This document shows positions 5,880 to 6,933 of a stretch of 6,933 nt of DNA, piece after piece. Numbering within the stretch: the first letter of the stretch is position 1; every line of letters starts with the position of its first letter. Both the position numbers and the translations under genes were made by a program. The stretch is from Actinomycetota bacterium (GTDB lineage Bacteria > Actinomycetota > Acidimicrobiia > Acidimicrobiales > Ilumatobacteraceae), in NCBI GenBank assembly GCA_005788205.1, contig SXYT01000080.1, forward strand, positions 1 through 6,933, written 5' to 3'. The notes under the pieces are model-generated. The model was given only the letters and a program-made list of their open reading frames with translations, was not told where the DNA came from and searched no databases.

Positions 5880-6391
5880 ACAGGCGCGCATGGAACGTCG
5901 TGAAGGTCCTCGGGCTCGCTTTCATCGCGTGGATGTGGTTCTACGGGTTCGTCCTCGCCCCCAGGGAGAGCATGAACCGCATCGGGGACCCTTCGTGGGG
6001 AACCCGCTCAGAGGCCACGTGCGCGGCCGCGAAGAAGGCCCGCGCAGGTCTCGCCGACCTGACGCGCATCGATCCGGACGACCCCGCAGTCCTGCGGAGG
6101 AAAGCTGACATCATCGACGCCGCAACGGACACTGTCGAGAAGGCGATCGACTCCATCGAGAAGGACGTTCCCGCAACGGAGAAGGGCAGGGCCCTGGTTC
6201 CCGAGTGGATCGCCGATTACCGCACGTACATCAGGGACCGGAGGGACTACGCGAACGTCCTCAGGTCGGGCAGGATCGCCGAGTTCGGCGAGAGCGTCGA
6301 GGAGGGTGTGCCCATCTCCGAGAGACTGGCCAAGTTCTCGCGCGAGAACCTGATGAAGTCTTGCCAGCCGCCGCGAGACCTTCAGGCCTGA
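5876..6391 (+). CDS. Single-pass membrane protein of unknown function, charged helical extracytoplasmic domain
   Basis: The 171-residue product has an N-terminal membrane segment at about residues 8-28 after the basic start MNRR, so the remainder probably lies outside the cytoplasm. The domain at 45-165 is charged and apparently mostly helical (for example 72-98, KADIIDAATDTVEKAIDSIE). It has just two cysteines, Cys49 and Cys163, placed near its ends, which could form a disulfide closing the bundle. I recognise no family or catalytic motif. Its ATG overlaps the DoxX TGA (ATGA, 5876-5879), with only a weak GGGC stretch before it, so translation probably depends on coupling to the DoxX gene. 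An uncleaved signal anchor is more likely than a cleaved peptide, as no clear cleavage site is seen. A partner role for the DoxX protein is inferred from this linkage only. Confidence 0.8.
   Translation: MNRRAWNVVKVLGLAFIAWMWFYGFVLAPRESMNRIGDPSWGTRSEATCAAAKKARAGLADLTRIDPDDPAVLRRKADIIDAATDTVEKAIDSIEKDVPATEKGRALVPEWIADYRTYIRDRRDYANVLRSGRIAEFGESVEEGVPISERLAKFSRENLMKSCQPPRDLQA
6382..6391. repeat. Perfect 10-bp palindrome holding both stops of the convergent genes
   Basis: TCAGGCCTGA equals its own reverse complement. Read on either strand it supplies CAG GCC TGA, so both the small membrane protein and the acyltransferase end in Gln-Ala-stop. The genes overlap tail to tail by exactly these ten bases. 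With no loop and no T-tract it is not a recognisable terminator. Confidence 0.9.
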
Positions 6392-6933
6392 CGCACGTCC
6401 TCCCACTTTCCGTCGATCAACTGCCTGATGACACGGGCCGGTGACCCGACGGCAACGCTGAAGTCCGGGAGGTCGGACGTGACGACCGAATTGGCACCCA
6501 CCACGACATGTCGCCCGATGGTGACCCCGGGCAGGATCACCGCACCGTGACCGATCCACGAGCCGTCACCGACGCGGACGGCGCGCTCGGGTTGCGTCTG
6601 GAGCGAAATGGGCCGCGCCGGATCCTCGTACCCGTGGTTCTGGTCGGTCACATACACGTGGTGACCTGTCCACACATCGTTGCCGATCTCCACCGAGAAG
6701 TGTCCGACGATGCCGCTGTTTCGACCGATGAGACAACGGTCGCCGATGACCACGACGCGATCACTGATGCACTCCTGGCCGGGAACCATCCCCGCCGAGA
6801 GCGCGACTCCGGGCCCGATCATCGTGTGGCTCCCGATGTGGATGTACTGCTCGTTGAAGATCGTGACCGGCGGCCACATGATGATGCTCCGTTCGCCGAA
6901 CGAGCCGAACCTGCGCCCCCTCGGGTCATCCGG
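6382..6933 (-). CDS. Left-handed beta-helix (hexapeptide repeat) acyltransferase, partial, N-terminus off the right edge
   Basis: The 183 residues in the window are in an open frame that continues to the edge, through residues such as RGRRFGSFGERS upstream of the first internal ATG at 6879. That ATG is therefore probably not the start. Imperfect hexapeptide repeats run through IHIGSHTMIGPGVALSAG (31-48), VVIGDRCLIG (61-70), VEIGNDVWTG (81-90) and, after a loop, VRVGDGSWIGHGAVILPGVTIGRHVVVGANSVV (119-151). The loop holds DQNHGYED (97-104), where His100 is the likely catalytic base by analogy with sugar and antibiotic O-acetyltransferases of this superfamily. The C-terminus GSPARVIR (163-170) is the usual cap. 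Such enzymes move acetyl or other acyl groups from CoA to sugars or other small acceptors and act as trimers in the cytoplasm. The acceptor is not readable. It converges on the plus-strand pair. Confidence 0.88.
   Translation of the reverse strand, partial: PDDPRGRRFGSFGERSIIMWPPVTIFNEQYIHIGSHTMIGPGVALSAGMVPGQECISDRVVVIGDRCLIGRNSGIVGHFSVEIGNDVWTGHHVYVTDQNHGYEDPARPISLQTQPERAVRVGDGSWIGHGAVILPGVTIGRHVVVGANSVVTSDLPDFSVAVGSPARVIRQLIDGKWEDVRQA

Noticed and set aside
6382..6879. A complete acyltransferase gene starting at the ATG at 6879.
   Set aside because: The frame stays open to the window edge with family-like residues (RRFGSFGERS) ahead of this Met, so the gene is treated as partial.

Overview
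The window is GC-rich (roughly two thirds by eye) and densely coded. Start codons are ATG or GTG, every visible stop is TGA, and neighbouring genes commonly overlap by four bases. With the actinobacterial look of the winged-helix methyltransferase, the ABC pair and the possible leaderless promoter, this points to a high-GC actinobacterium, perhaps Acidimicrobiia. The class is a guess from protein style and was not tested. I saw no rRNA, tRNA, CRISPR array, transposase or integrase.

Minus-strand block, read from about 5339 down to 1: two ABC exporter half-transporters (3591-5339 and 1798-3594), a lipoprotein (1082-1801), a histidine-phosphatase-superfamily enzyme (364-1068) and the first 111 residues of a class I SAM-dependent methyltransferase that runs off the left edge. 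The first three genes are linked by 4-base start/stop overlaps and the fourth follows after 13 bases, so 5339-364 looks like one operon. The methyltransferase begins after a 29-base gap holding an inverted repeat and a candidate leaderless promoter, so it may have its own control.

Plus-strand block: a DoxX-family membrane protein (5385-5879) overlaps by four bases a small single-pass membrane protein of unknown function (5876-6391). It diverges from the ABC operon across 45 bases.

Right edge: a left-handed beta-helix (hexapeptide repeat) acyltransferase on the minus strand (6382 to beyond 6933) converges on the plus-strand pair. The two stops overlap within a perfect 10-bp palindrome.

The clearest mechanistic point is the ABC pair. 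The motifs split into one complete and one degenerate ATPase site, as in asymmetric heterodimeric ABC exporters. The lipoprotein could be an extracytoplasmic partner of that exporter, but only gene order and translational coupling support this. Nothing here is convincingly a wholly new system. The least understood pieces are the lipoprotein and the DoxX-linked small membrane protein.
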